Assembly (NCBI GenBank): GCA_029168955.1
Contig: JAPDOI010000359.1
Coordinates: 471,501-535,500, forward strand
DNA length: 64,000 bases
Source: Aplectana chamaeleonis
Lineage: Eukaryota; Nematoda; Chromadorea; Rhabditida; Cosmocercidae
Direction: 5' to 3'
A model generated the notes under the pieces. That model saw nothing but the letters and a program-made list of their open reading frames with translations. It had not been told where the DNA came from and searched no databases. Every line of letters starts with the position of its first letter. The stretch's first letter is position 1. Below, in pieces: positions 33,391 to 46,400 of the stretch. The position numbers and the translations under genes were made by a program.

Positions 33391-36300
33391 TTGGGGCACT
33401 TACAGTCAGGTCCCACACACATTCTGTGGGATTTGGCACACTTCCAATCAAATCCTGCACACGTTCCCCGGCGCTTGGTGAATTTTCAGTTGGGCTCCGC
33501 ATATGTTCCCTGGCGCTTGGCGCACTTCCAGTCAGGTCCCACACACGTTCTGTGGCGTTTGGCATACTTCCAGTTTGGCAACGCAGATGTTCCCCGGCGC
33601 TTGTCTCACTCGCATTTGGGTCCCGCACACGTTCCTTGGCGCTTGGCGCACTTCCAGTCAGGTCCCACACACGTTCTGTGGCGTTTGGCACACTTCCAGT
33701 TTGGCAAAGCAGATGTTCCCCGGCGCTTGTCTCACTCACATTTAGGTCCCGCACACGTTCCTTGGCGCACTTCCAGTCAGGTCCCACATACGTTCTGTGG
33801 CGTTTGGCACACTTCCAGTTTGGCACCGCAGATGTTCCCCGGCGCTTGTCTCACTCACATTTGGGTCCCGCACACGTTCCGTGGCGCTTGGCGCACTTCC
33901 AGTCAGGTCCCACACACATTCTGTGGCGCTTGGCACACTTCCAGTTTGGCACCGCAGATGTTCCCCGGCGCTTGTCTCACTCACATTTGGGTCCCGCACA
34001 CGTTCCTTGGCGTTTGGCGCACTTCCAGTCAAGTCCTGCACACGTTCCCCGGCGCTCCGCGCTTTTTCAGTCGAGTCCCGCACACTTTCCCCGGCGCTTG
34101 GCGCACTCTCAGTTGGATCCCTCACGATTTGCTCGGCGCTTGGCGTGCTCCCAGTTAGATCTCGCCCACTTTCCCCGGCGCTCGGCGCGCTCCCAGTTGG
34201 GTCCCACACACTTTCTCCGGCGCTAGGCGCTTTTCAATTGGGGTCCCTCACACGTTCCCTGGCGCTTGGCGCACTTCCAGTCAGGTCCCACACACGTTCT
34301 GTGGGGTTTGGCACACTTCCAATCAAGTCCTGCACACGTTTCCTGGCGCTCGGCGCAATTTCAGTTGGGCTCCGCATACGTTCCTTAGCGCTTGGCGCAC
34401 TTCAGGTCAGGCCCCACACACATTCTGTGGGGTTTGGCACACTTCCAATCAAGTCCTGCACACGTTTCCTGGCGCTAAGGCGCAATTTCAGTTGGGCTCC
34501 GCATACGTTCCTTGGCGCTTGGCGCACTTCCTTTCAGGTCCCACACACATTATGTGGCGTTTGGCGCACTTCCAGTCAAGTCCTGCACGTTCCCCGGCGC
34601 TCCGCGCTTTTTCAGTCGAGTCCCGCACACTTTCCCCGGCGCTTGGCGCACTCTCAGTTGGATCCCTCACGATTTGCTCGGCGCTTGGCGTGCTCCCAGT
34701 TAGATCTCGTCCACGTTCCTTGGCGTTTGGCGCACTTCCAGTCAAGTCCTGCACACGTTCCCCGGCGCTCCGCGCTTTTTCAGTCGAGTCCCGCACACTT
34801 TCCCCGGCGCTTGGCGCACTCTCAGTTGGATCCCTCACAATTTGCTCGGCGCTTGGCGTGCTCCCAGTTAGATCTCGTCCACTTTCCCCGGCGCTTGGCG
34901 CGCTCCCAGTTGGGTCCCACACACTTTCTCCGGCGCTAGGCGCTTTTAGTGGGGTCCCTCACACGTTCCTTGGCGCTTGGCGCACTTCCAGTCAGGTCCC
35001 ACACACGTTCTGTGGGGTTGGCACACTTCCAGCTGGGCACCGTACACGTTCCCCGGCGCTTGGCGCACTCACAGTTGGGTCTCGCACACGTTCCTTGGCG
35101 TTTGGCGCACTTCCAGTCGAGTCCTGCACACGTTCCCCGGCGCTCCGCGCTTTTTCAGTCGAGTCCCGCACACTTTCCCCGGCGCTTGGCGCACTCTCAG
35201 TTGGATCCCTCACAATTTGCTCGGCGCTTGGCGTGCTCCCAGTTAGATCTCGTTCACTTTCCCCGGCGCTTGGCGCGCTCCCAGTTGGGTCTCACACACT
35301 TTCTCCGGCGCTAGGCGCTTTTTAATTGGGGTCCCTCACACGTTCCCTGGCGCTTGGCGCACTTCCAGTCAGGTCCCACACACGTTCTGTGGGGTTTGGC
35401 ACACTTCCAATCAAGTCCTGCACACGTTTCCTGGCGCTCGGCGCAATTTCAGTTGGGCCCCGCATACGTTCCTTGGCGCTTGGCGCACTTCCAGTCAGGT
35501 CCCACACACATTCTGTGGGGTTTGGCACACTTCCAATCAAGTCCTGCACACGTTTCCTGGCGCTAAGGCGCAATTTCAGTTGGGCTCCGCATACGTTCCT
35601 TGGCGCTTGGCGCACTTCCTTTCAGGTCCCACACACGTTCTGTGGGGTTGGCACATTTCCAGCTGGGCACCGTACACGTTCCCCGGCGCTTGGCGCACTC
35701 ACAGTTGGGTCTCGCAAACGTTCCTTGGGGCTTGGCGCACTCCCAATCAAGTCCTGCACACGTTCCCCGGCGTTTGGCGCGCTCCCAGTTGGGTCCCACA
35801 CATTTTCCCCGGCGCTTGGCGCGCTCCCAGTTGGGTCCCACACACTTTCTCCGCCGCTAGGCGCTTTTTAATTGGGGTCCCTCACACGTTCCCCGGCGCT
35901 TGGCCCGCTTTTGGTTGGGTCCCGCACACTCTCCCCTGCGCTTTGCGCATTTTCAGTCGGGTTCCGAGCACCTTCCCTGGCGCTTGGCGCACTTCCAGTC
36001 AGGTCCCACACACTTTCTGTGGCGTTTGGCATACTTCCAGTTTGGCACCGCAGATGTTCCCCGGCGCTTGTCTCACTCACATTTGGGTCCCGCACACGTT
36101 CCTTGGCGCTTGGCGCCATTCCAGTCAGGTCCCACACACGTTCCGTGGCGTTTGGCACACTTCCAGTTTCGCACCGCAGATGTTCCCCGGTGCTCGTTTC
36201 ACTCACATTTGGGTCCCGCACACGTTCCTTGGCGCTTGCCGCACTTCCAGTCAGGTCCCACACACGTTCTGTGGCGTTTGGCACACTTCCAGTTTGGCAC

Positions 36301-39300
36301 CGCAGATGTTCCCCGGCGCTTGTCTCACTCACATTTGGGTCCCGCACACGTTACTTGGCGCTTGGCGCTATTCCAGTCAGGTCCCACACACGTTCTGTGG
36401 CGTTTGGCACACTTCCAGTTTGGCACCGCAGATGTTCCCCGGCGCTTGTCTCACTCACATTTGGGTCCCGCACACGTTCCTTGGCGCACTTCCAGTCAGG
36501 TCCCACATACGTTCTGTGGCGTTTGGCACACTTCCAGTTTGGCACCGCAGATGTTCCCCGGCGCTTGTCTCACTCACATTTGGGTCCCGCACACGTTCCG
36601 TGGCGCTTGGCGCACTTCCAGTCAGGTCCCACATACGTTCTGTGGCGTTTGGCACACTTCCAGTTTGGCACCGCAGATGTTCCCCGGCGCTTGTCTCACT
36701 CACATTTGGGTCCCGCACACGTTCCGTGGCGCTTGGCGCACTTCCAGTCAGGTCCCACACACATTCTGTGGGATTTGGCACACTTCCAATCAAATCCTGC
36801 ACACGTTCCCCGGCGCTTGGTGAATTTTCAGTTGGGCTCCGCATATGTTCCCTGGCGCTTGGCGCACTTCCAGTCAGGTCCCACACACGTTCTGTGGCGT
36901 TTGGCATACTTCCAGTTTGGCAACGCAGATGTTCCCCGGCGCTTGTCTCACTCGCATTTGGGTCCCGCACACGTTCCTTGGCGCTTGGCGCACTTCCAGT
37001 CAGGTCCCACACACGTTCTGTGGCGTTTGGCACACTTCCAGTTTGGCAAAGCAGATGTTCCCCGGCGCTTGTCTCACTCACATTTAGGTCCCGCACACGT
37101 TCCTTGGCGCACTTCCAGTCAGGTCCCACATACGTTCTGTGGCGTTTGGCACACTTCCAGTTTGGCACCGCAGATGTTCCCCGGCGCTTGTCTCACTCAC
37201 ATTTGGGTCCCGCACACGTTCCGTGGCGCTTGGCGCACTTCCAGTCAGGTCCCACACACATTCTGTGGCGCTTGGCACACTTCCAGTTTGGCACCGCAGA
37301 TGTTCCCCGGCGCTTGTCTCACTCACATTTGGGTCCCGCACACGTTCCTTGGCGTTTGGCGCACTTCCAGTCAAGTCCTGCACACGTTCCCCGGCGCTCC
37401 GCGCTTTTTCAGTCGAGTCCCGCACACTTTCCCCGGCGCTTGGCGCACTCTCAGTTGGATCCCTCACGATTTGCTCGGCGCTTGGCGTGCTCCCAGTTAG
37501 ATCTCGCCCACTTTCCCCGGCGCTCGGCGCGCTCCCAGTTGGGTCCCACACACTTTCTCCGGCGCTAGGCGCTTTTCAGTGGGGTCCCTCACACGTTCCT
37601 GGCGCTTGGCGCACTTCCAGTCAGGTCCCACACACGTTCTGTGGGGTTTGGCACACTTCCAATCAAGTCCTGCACACGTTTCCTGGCGCTCGGCGCAATT
37701 TCAGTTGGGCTCCGCATACGTTCCTTAGCGCTTGGCGCACTTCAGGTCAGGCCCCACACACATTCTGTGGGGTTTGGCACACTTCCAATCAAGTCCTGCA
37801 CACGTTTCCTGGCGCTAAGGCGCAATTTCAGTTGGGCTCCGCATACGTTCCTTGGCGCTTGGCGCACTTCCTTTCAGGTCCCACACACATTATGTGGCGT
37901 TTGGCGCACTTCCAGTCAAGTCCTGCACACGTTCCCCGGCGCTCCGCGCTTTTTCAGTCGAGTCCCGCACACTTTCCCCGGCGCTTGGCGCACTCTCAGT
38001 TGGATCCCTCACGATTTGCTCGGCGCTTGGCGTGCTCCCAGTTAGATCTCGTCCACGTTCCTTGGCGTTTGGCGCACTTCCAGTCAAGTCCTGCACGTTC
38101 CCCGGCGCTCCGCGCTTTTTCAGTCGAGTCCCGCACACTTTCCCCGGCGCTTGGCGCACTCTCAGTTGGATCCTCACAATTTGCTCGGCGCTTGGCGTGC
38201 TCCCAGTTAGATCTCGTCCACTTTCCCGGCGCTTGGCGCGCTCCCAGTTGGGTCCCACACACTTTCTCCGGCGCTAGGCGCTTTTAGTGGGGTCCCTCAC
38301 GTTCCCTGGCGCTTGGCGCACTTCCAGTCAGGTCCCACACGTTCTGTGGGGTTGGCACACTTCCAGCTGGGCACCGTACACGTTCCCCGGCGCTTGGCGC
38401 ACTCACAGTTGGGTCTCGCACACGTTCCTTGGCGTTTGGCGCACTTCCAGTCGAGTCCTGCACACGTTCCCCGGCGCTCCGCGCTTTTTCAGTCGAGTCC
38501 CGCACACTTTCCCCGGCGCTTGGCGCACTCTCAGTTGGATCCCTCACGATTTGCTCGGCGCTTGGCGTGCTCCCAGTTAGATCTCGTTCACTTTCCCCGG
38601 CGCTTGGCGCGCTCCCAGTTGGGTCTCACACACTTTCTCCGGCGCTAGGCGCTTTTTAGTGGGGTCCCTCACGTTCCCTGGCGCTTGGCGCACTTCCAGT
38701 CAGGTCCACACGTTCTGTGGGGTTTGGCACACTTCAATCAAGTCCTGCACACGTTTCCTGGCGCTCGGCGCAATTTCAGTTGGGCCCCGCATACGTTCCT
38801 TGGCGCTTGGCGCACTTCCAGTCAGGTCCCACACACATTCTGTGGGGTTTGGCACACTTCCAATCAAGTCCTGCACACGTTTCCTGGCGCTAAGGCGCAA
38901 TTTCAGTTGGGCTCCGCATACGTTCCTTGGCGCTTGGCGCACTTCCTTTCAGGTCCCACGTTCTGTGGGGTTGGCACATTCCAGCTGGGCACCGTACACG
39001 TTCCCCGGCGCTTGGCGCACTCACAGTTGGGTCTCGCAAACGTTCCTTGGGGCTTGGCGCACTCCCAATCAAGTCCTGCACACGTTCCCCGGCGTTTGGC
39101 GCGTTCCCAGTTGGGTCCCACACATTTTTCCCGGCGCTTGGCGCGCTCCCAGTTGGGTCCCACTCACTTTCTCCGGCGCTAGGCGCTTTTAGTGGGGTCC
39201 TCACACGTTCCCCGGCGCTTCGCGCTTTTGGTTGGGTCCGCACACTCTCCCCTGCGCTGCGCATTTTCAGTCGGGTTCCGAGCACCTTCCCTGGCGCTTG

Positions 39301-42300
39301 GCGCACTTCCAGTCAGGTCCCACACACGTTCTGTGGCGTTTGGCGTCCTTCCAGTTTGGCACCGCAGATGTTCCCCGGTGCTCGTTTCACTCACATTTGG
39401 GTCCCGCACACGTTCCTTGGCGCTTGCCGCACTTCCAGTCAGGTCCCACACACGTTCTGTGGCGTTTGGCACACTTCCAGTTTGGCACCGCAGATGTTCC
39501 CCGGCGCTTGTCTCACTCACATATGGGTCCCGCACACGTTACTTGGCGCTTGGCGCTATTCCAGTCAGGTCCCACACACGTTCTGTGGCGTTTGGCACAC
39601 TTCCAGTTTGGCACCGCAGATGTTCCCCGGCGCTTGTCTCACTCACATTTGGGTCCCGCACACGTTCCTTGGCGCACTTCCAGTCAGGTCCCACATACGT
39701 TCTGTGGCGTTTGGCACACTTCCAGTTTGGCACCGCAGATGTTCCCCGGCGCTTGTCTCACTCACATTTGGGTCCCGCACACGTTCCGTGGCGCTTGGCG
39801 CACTTCCAGTCAGGTCCACATACGTTCTGTGGCGTTTGGCACACTTCAGTTGGGCACCGCAGATGTTCCCGGCGCTTGTCTCACTCACATTTGGGTCCCG
39901 CACACGTTCCGTGGCGCTTGGCGCACTTCCAGTCAGGTCCACACACATTCTGTGGGATTTGGCACACTTCCAATCAAATCCTGCACACGTTCCCCGGCGC
40001 TTGGTGAATTTTCAGTTGGGCTCCGCATATGTTCTGGCGCTTGGCGCACTTCCAGTCAGGTCCACACACGTTCTGTGGCGTTTGGCATACTTCCAGTTTG
40101 GCAACGCAGATTTTCCCCGGCGCTTTTCTGACTCGCATTTGGGTCCCGCACACGTTCCTTGGCGCTTGCCGCACTTCCAGTCAGGTCCCACACACGTTCT
40201 GTGGCGTTTGGCATACTTCCAGTTTGGCAACGCAGATGTTCCCGGCGCTTGTCTCACTCACATTTAGGTCCCGCACACGTTCCTTGGCGCACTTCCAGTC
40301 AGGTCCCACATACGTTCTGTGGCGTTTGGCACACTTCCAGTTTGGCACCGCAGATGTTCCCGGCGCTTGTCTCACTCACATTTGGGTCCCGCACACGTTC
40401 CGTGGCGCTTGGCGCACTTCCAGTCAGGTCCCACACACATTCTGTGGCGCTTGGCACACTTCCAGTTTGGCACCGCAGATGTTCCCCGGCGCTTGTCTCA
40501 CTCACATTTGGGTCCCGCACGTTCCTTGGCGTTTGGCGCACTTCCAGTCAAGTCCTGCACGTTCCCCGGCGCTCCGCGCTTTTTCAGTCGAGTCCCGCAC
40601 ACTTTCCCCGGCGCTTGGCGCACTCTCAGTTGGATCCCTCACGATTTGCTCGGCGCTTGGCGTGCTCCCAGTTAGATCTCGCCCACTTTCCCCGGCGCTC
40701 GGCGCGCTCCCAGTTGGGTCCCACACACTTTCTCCGGCGCTAGGCGCTTTTCAGTGGGGTCCCTCACACGTTCCCTGGCGCTTGGCGCACTTCCAGTCAG
40801 GTCCCACACACGTTCTGTGGGGTTTGGCACACTTCCAATCAAGTCCTGCACGTTTCCTGGCGCTCGGCGCAATTTCAGTTGGGCTCCGCATACGTTCCTT
40901 AGCGCTTGGCGCACTTCAGGTCAGGCCCACACACATTCTGTGGGGTTTGGCACACTTCAATCAAGTCCTGCACACGTTTCCTGGCGCTAAGGCGCAATTT
41001 CAGTTGGGCTCCGCATACGTTCCTTGGCGCTTGGCGCACTTCCTTTCAGGTCCCACACACATTATGTGGCGTTTGGCGCACTTCCAGTCAAGTCCTGCAC
41101 ACGTTCCCCGGCGCTCCGCGCTTTTTCAGTCGAGTCCCGCACACTTTCCCGGCGCTTGGCGCACTCTCAGTTGGATCCCTCACGATTTGCTCGGCGCTTG
41201 GCGTGCTCCCAGTTAGATCTCGTCCACGTTCCTTGGCGTTTGGCGCACTTCCAGTCAAGTCCTGCACACGTTCCCCGGCGCTCCGCGCTTTTTCAGTCGA
41301 GTCCCGCACACTTTCCCCGGCGCTTGGCGCACTCTCAGTTGGATCCCTCACAATTTGCTCGGCGCTTGGCGTGCTCCCAGTTAGATCTCGTCCACTTTCC
41401 CCGGCGCTTGGCGCGCTCCCAGTTGGGTCCCACACACTTTCTCCGGCGCTAGGCGCTTTTTAATTGGGGTCCCTCACACGTTCCCTGGCGCTTGGCGCAC
41501 TTCCAGTCAGGTCCCACACACGTTCTGTGGGGTTGGCACACTTCCAGCTGGGCACCGTACACGTTCCCCGGCGCTTGGCGCACTCACAGTTGGGTCTCGC
41601 ACACGTTCCTTGGCGTTTGGCGCACTTCCAGTCGAGTCCTGCACACGTTCCCCGGCGCTCCGCGCTTTTTCAGTCGAGTCCCGCACACTTTCCCCGGCGC
41701 TTGGCGCACTCTCAGTTGGATCCCTCACAATTTGCTCGGCGCTTGGCGTGCTCCCAGTTAGATCTCGTTCACTTTCCCCGGCGCTTGGCGCGCTCCCAGT
41801 TGGGTCTCACACACTTTCTCCGGCGCTAGGCGCTTTTTAATTGGGGTCCCTCACACGTTCCCTGGCGCTTGGCGCACTTCCAGTCAGGTCCCACACACGT
41901 TCTGTGGGGTTTGGCACACTTCCAATCAAGTCCTGCACACGTTTCCTGGCGCTCGGCGCAATTTCAGTTGGGCCCCGCATACGTTCCTTGGCGCTTGGCG
42001 CACTTCCAGTCAGGTCCCACACACATTCTGTGGGGTTTGGCACACTTCCAATCAAGTCCTGCACACGTTTCCTGGCGCTAAGGCGCAATTTCAGTTGGGC
42101 TCCGCATACGTTCCTTGGCGCTTGGCGCACTTCCCTTTCAGGTCCACACACGTTCTGTGGGGTTGGCACATTCCAGCTGGGCACCGTACACGTTCCCCGG
42201 CGCTTGGCGCACTCACAGTTGGGTCTCGCAAACGTTCCTTGGGGCTTGGCGCACTCCCAATCAAGTCCTGCACACGTTCCCCGGCGTTTGGCGCGTTCCC

Positions 42301-43440
42301 AGTTGGGTCCCACACATTTTTCCCGGCGCTTGGCGCGCTCCCAGTTGGGTCCCACTCACTTTCTCCGGCGCTAAGCGCGTTTTCAATGGGGTCCCCCTCA
42401 CGTGCCCCCGCGCTTCGCGCTTTTGGTTGGGTCCCGCACACTCTCCCCTGCGCTTTGCGCATTTTCAGTCGGGTTCCGAGCACCTTCCCTGGCGCTTGGC
42501 GCACTTCCAGTCAGGTCCCACACACGTTCTGTGGCGTTTGGCGTACTTCCAGTTTGGCACCGCAGATGTTCCCCGGTGCTCGTTTCACTCACATTTGGGT
42601 CCCGCACACGTTCCTTGGCGCTTGGCGCCATTCCAGTCAGGTCCCACACACGTTCCGTGGCGTTTGGCACACTTCCAGTTTCGCACCGCAGATGTTCCCC
42701 GGTGCTCGTTTCACTCACTTTTGGGTCCCGCACACGTTCCTTGGCGCTTGCCGCATTTCCAGTCAGGTCCCACACACGTTCTGTGGCGTTTGGCACACTT
42801 CCAGTTTGGCACCGCAGATGTTCCCCGGCGCTTGTCTCACTCACATTTGGGTCCCGCACACGTTACTTGGCGCTTGGCGCTATTCCAGTCAGGTCCCACA
42901 CACGTTCTGTGGCGTTTGGCACACTTCCAGTTTGGCACCGCAGATGTTCCCCGGCGCTTGTCTCACTCACATTTGGGTCCCGCACACGTTCCTTGGCGCT
43001 TGGCGCACTTTCAGTCAGGTCCCACGCACGTTCTGTGGCGTTTGGCACACTTCCAGTTTCGCACCGCAGATGTTCCCCGGCGCTCGTTTCACTCACATTT
43101 GGGTCTCGCACACGTTCCTTGGCGCTTGGCGCACTACCAATCAAGTCCTGCACACGTTTCCCGGCGCTTCGCGCTTTTTCAGTCGAGTCCCACACACTTT
43201 CCCCGATGCTTGGCGCACTCTCAGTTGGATCCCTCACGATTTGCTCGGCGCTTGGCGTACCTGAAGTTGGGTCCCGCACATGTTCCCCGGCGCTTGGCGC
43301 GTTTCCAGTTGGGTCCCACACATTTTCCCCGGCGCTCGGCGCATTTCCACTTGGGTCCCTCACGCTTTCCCTGCGCTTGGCGCGCTCCCAGTTGGGTCCC
43401 ACACACTTTCTCCGGCGCTAGGCGCTTTTTAATTGGGGTC
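33391..43440 (+). repeat. three tandem higher-order units of about 3.2-3.35 kb
   Basis: The landmark monomer TGTTCCCTGGCGCTTGGCGC followed by the GGCAACGCAGAT type occurs at about 33505, 36846 and 40030, spacings of about 3342 and 3184 bp, and once more near 43620. Other paired landmarks are 34949/38287/41464 and 35326/38659/41841. The third unit also gains a segment like 2400-3450 of array I. Confidence 0.82.
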
Positions 43441-46400
43441 CCGCACACTCTCCCCTGCGCTTTGCGCATTTTCAGTCGGGTCCTGAGCACGTTCCCTGGC
43501 GCTTGGGGCACTTACAGTCAGGTCCCACACACGCTCTGTGGGGTCTGGCACACTTCCAATCAAATCCTGCACACGTTCCCCGGCGCTTGGTGAATTTTCA
43601 GTTGGGCTCTGCATACGTTCCCTGGCGCTTGGCGCACTTCCAGTCAGGTCCCACACACGTTCTGTGGCGTTTGGCATACTTCCAGTTTGGCAACGCAGAT
43701 GTTCCCCGGCGCTTGTCTCACTCGCATTTGGGTCCCGCACACGTTCCTTGGCGCTTGGCGCACTTCCAGTCAGGTCCTACAGACGTTCTGTGGCGTTTGG
43801 CACACTCCCAGTTTGGTACCGCAGATGTTCCCCGGCGCTTGTCTCACTCACATTTGGGTCCCGCACACGTTCCTTGGCGCTTGGCGCACTTCCAGTCAGG
43901 TCCCACATACGTTCTGTGGCGTTTGGCACACTTCCAGTTTGGCACCGCAGATGTTCCCCGGCGCTTGTCTCACTCACATTTGGGTCCCGCACACGTTCCG
44001 TGGCGCTTGGCGCACTTCCAGTCAGGTCCCACACACATTCTGTGGCGCTTGGCACACTTCCAGTTTGGCACCGCAGATGTTCCCCGGCGCTTGTCTCACT
44101 CACATTTGGGTCCCGCACACGTTCCTTGGCGCTTGGCGCACTTCCAGTCAGTTCCCACACACGTTCTGTGGCGTTTGGCACACTTCCAGTTTGGCACCGC
44201 AGATGTTCCCCGGCGCTTGTCTCACTCACATTTAGGGTCTCGCACACGTTCCTTGGCGCTTGGCGCGCTTCCAGTCAGGTCCCACACACGTTCCCCGGCG
44301 CTTGGCGCACTTTTGGTTGGGTCTCGCACACGTTCCTTGGCGCTTGGCGCTATTCCAGTCAGGTCCCACACACGTTCTGTTGCGTTTGGCACACTTCCAG
44401 TTGGGCCCCGTAGATGTTTCCGGCGCTTGTCTCACTCACATTTGGGTCCCGCACACGTTCCCTGGCGCTTGGCGCTATTCCAGTCAGGTCCCACACACGT
44501 TCTGTGGCGCTTGGCACATTTCCGTTCGGGTTCCGCACACGTTCCCCGGCGCGTGGCGCACTCACAGTTGGGTCTCGCACACTTTTCCGGGCGCCTGGTG
44601 CCTTTTCAGTCAAGTCCCGCACACGTTCCCCGGCGCTTGGCGCACTCTTGGTTGGGTCTCGCACACGTTCCTTGGCGCTTGGCGCACTTCCAGTCAGGTC
44701 CCACACACGTTCTGTGGCGTTTGGCACACTTCCAGTTGGGCACCGTAGATGTTCCCCGGCGCTTGTCTCACTCACATTTGGGTTCCGCACACGTTCCTCG
44801 GCGCTTGGCGCACTCACAGTTGGGTCTCGCACACTTTTCCGGGCGCCTGGTGCCTTTTCAGTCAAGTCCCGCACACGTACCCCGGCGCTTGGCGCATTAT
44901 TGGTTGAGTCTCCCACACGTTCCTTGGCGCTTGGCGCACTACCAGTCAGGTCCCACACACGTTCTGTGGAGTTTGGCACACTTCCAGCTGGGCACCGAAC
45001 ACGTTCCCCGGCGCTTGTCGCACTCACAGTTGGGTCTCGCACACTTTTCCGGGCGCCTGGTGCCTTTTCAGTCAAGTCCCGCACACGTTCCCCGGCGCTT
45101 GGCGCATTCTTGGTTGAGTCTCCCACACGTTCCTTGGCGCAAGGCGCACTTCCAGTCAGGTCCCACACACGTTCTGTGGCGTTTGGCACACCTCCAGTTG
45201 GGCACCGTAGACGTTCCCCGGCGCTTGTCTCACTCACATTTGGGTCCCGCACACGTTCCTCGGCGCTTGGAGCACTCACAGTTGGATCTCGCACACTTTT
45301 CCGGGCGCCTGGTGCCTTTTCAGTCAAGTCCCGCACACGTTCCCCGGCGCTTGGCGCATTCTTGGTTGAGTCTCCCACACGTTCCTTGGCGCTTGTCGCA
45401 CTTCCAGTCAGGTCCCACACACGTTCTGTGACGTTTGGCACACCTCCAGTTGGGCACCGTAGACGTTCCCCGGCGCTTGTCTCACTCACATTTGGGTCCC
45501 GCACACGTTCCTCGGCGCTTGGAGCACTCACAGTTGGATCTCGCACACTTTTCCGGGCGCCTGGTGCCTTTTCAGTCAAGTCCCGCACACGTTCCCCGGC
45601 GCTTGGCGCATTCTTGGTTGAGTCTCCCACACGTTCCTTGGCGCTTGTCGCACTTCCAGTCAGGTCCCACACACGTTCTGTGACGTTTGGCACACCTCCA
45701 GTTGGGCACCGTAGATGTTCCCCGGCGCTTGTCTCACTCACATTTGGGTCCCGCACACGTTCCCCGGCGCTTGGCGCACTCTTGGTTGGGTTTCGCACAC
45801 GTTCCTTGGCGCTTGGCGCACTTCCAGGCAGGTCCCACACACGTTCTGTGGCGTTTGGCACACTTCCAGTTTGGCACCGCAGATGTTCCCCGGCGCTTGT
45901 CTCACTCACATTTGGGTCCCGCACACGTTCCTTGGAGCTTGGCGCACTTCCAGTCTGGTCCCACACACGTTCTGTGGCGTTTGGCACACTTCCAGCTGGG
46001 CACCGTACACGTTCCCCGGCGCTTGGCGCACTCACAGTTGCGTCCCGCACACGTTCTCTGGCGCTTATCGTGCTCCCAGTTAGATCCCGCCCACTTTCCC
46101 CGGCGCTTGGCGCGCTTTTGCTTAGGTCACGCACACTCTCCCCTGCGCTTTGCGCATTTTCAGTCGGATCCCGCGCACGCTCCCTGGCGCTTGGCGCACT
46201 TCCAGTCAGGTCCCACACACGTTCTGTGGAGTTTGGCACACTTCCAGCTGGGCACCGTACACGTTCCCCGGCGCTTGGCGCACTCACAGTTGCGTCCCGC
46301 ACACGTTCTCTGGCGCTTATCGTGCTCCCAGTTAGATCCCGCCCACTTTCTCCGGCGCTCGGCGCTCTTTAATTGGGGTCCCACACACGTTCCCCGTCGC

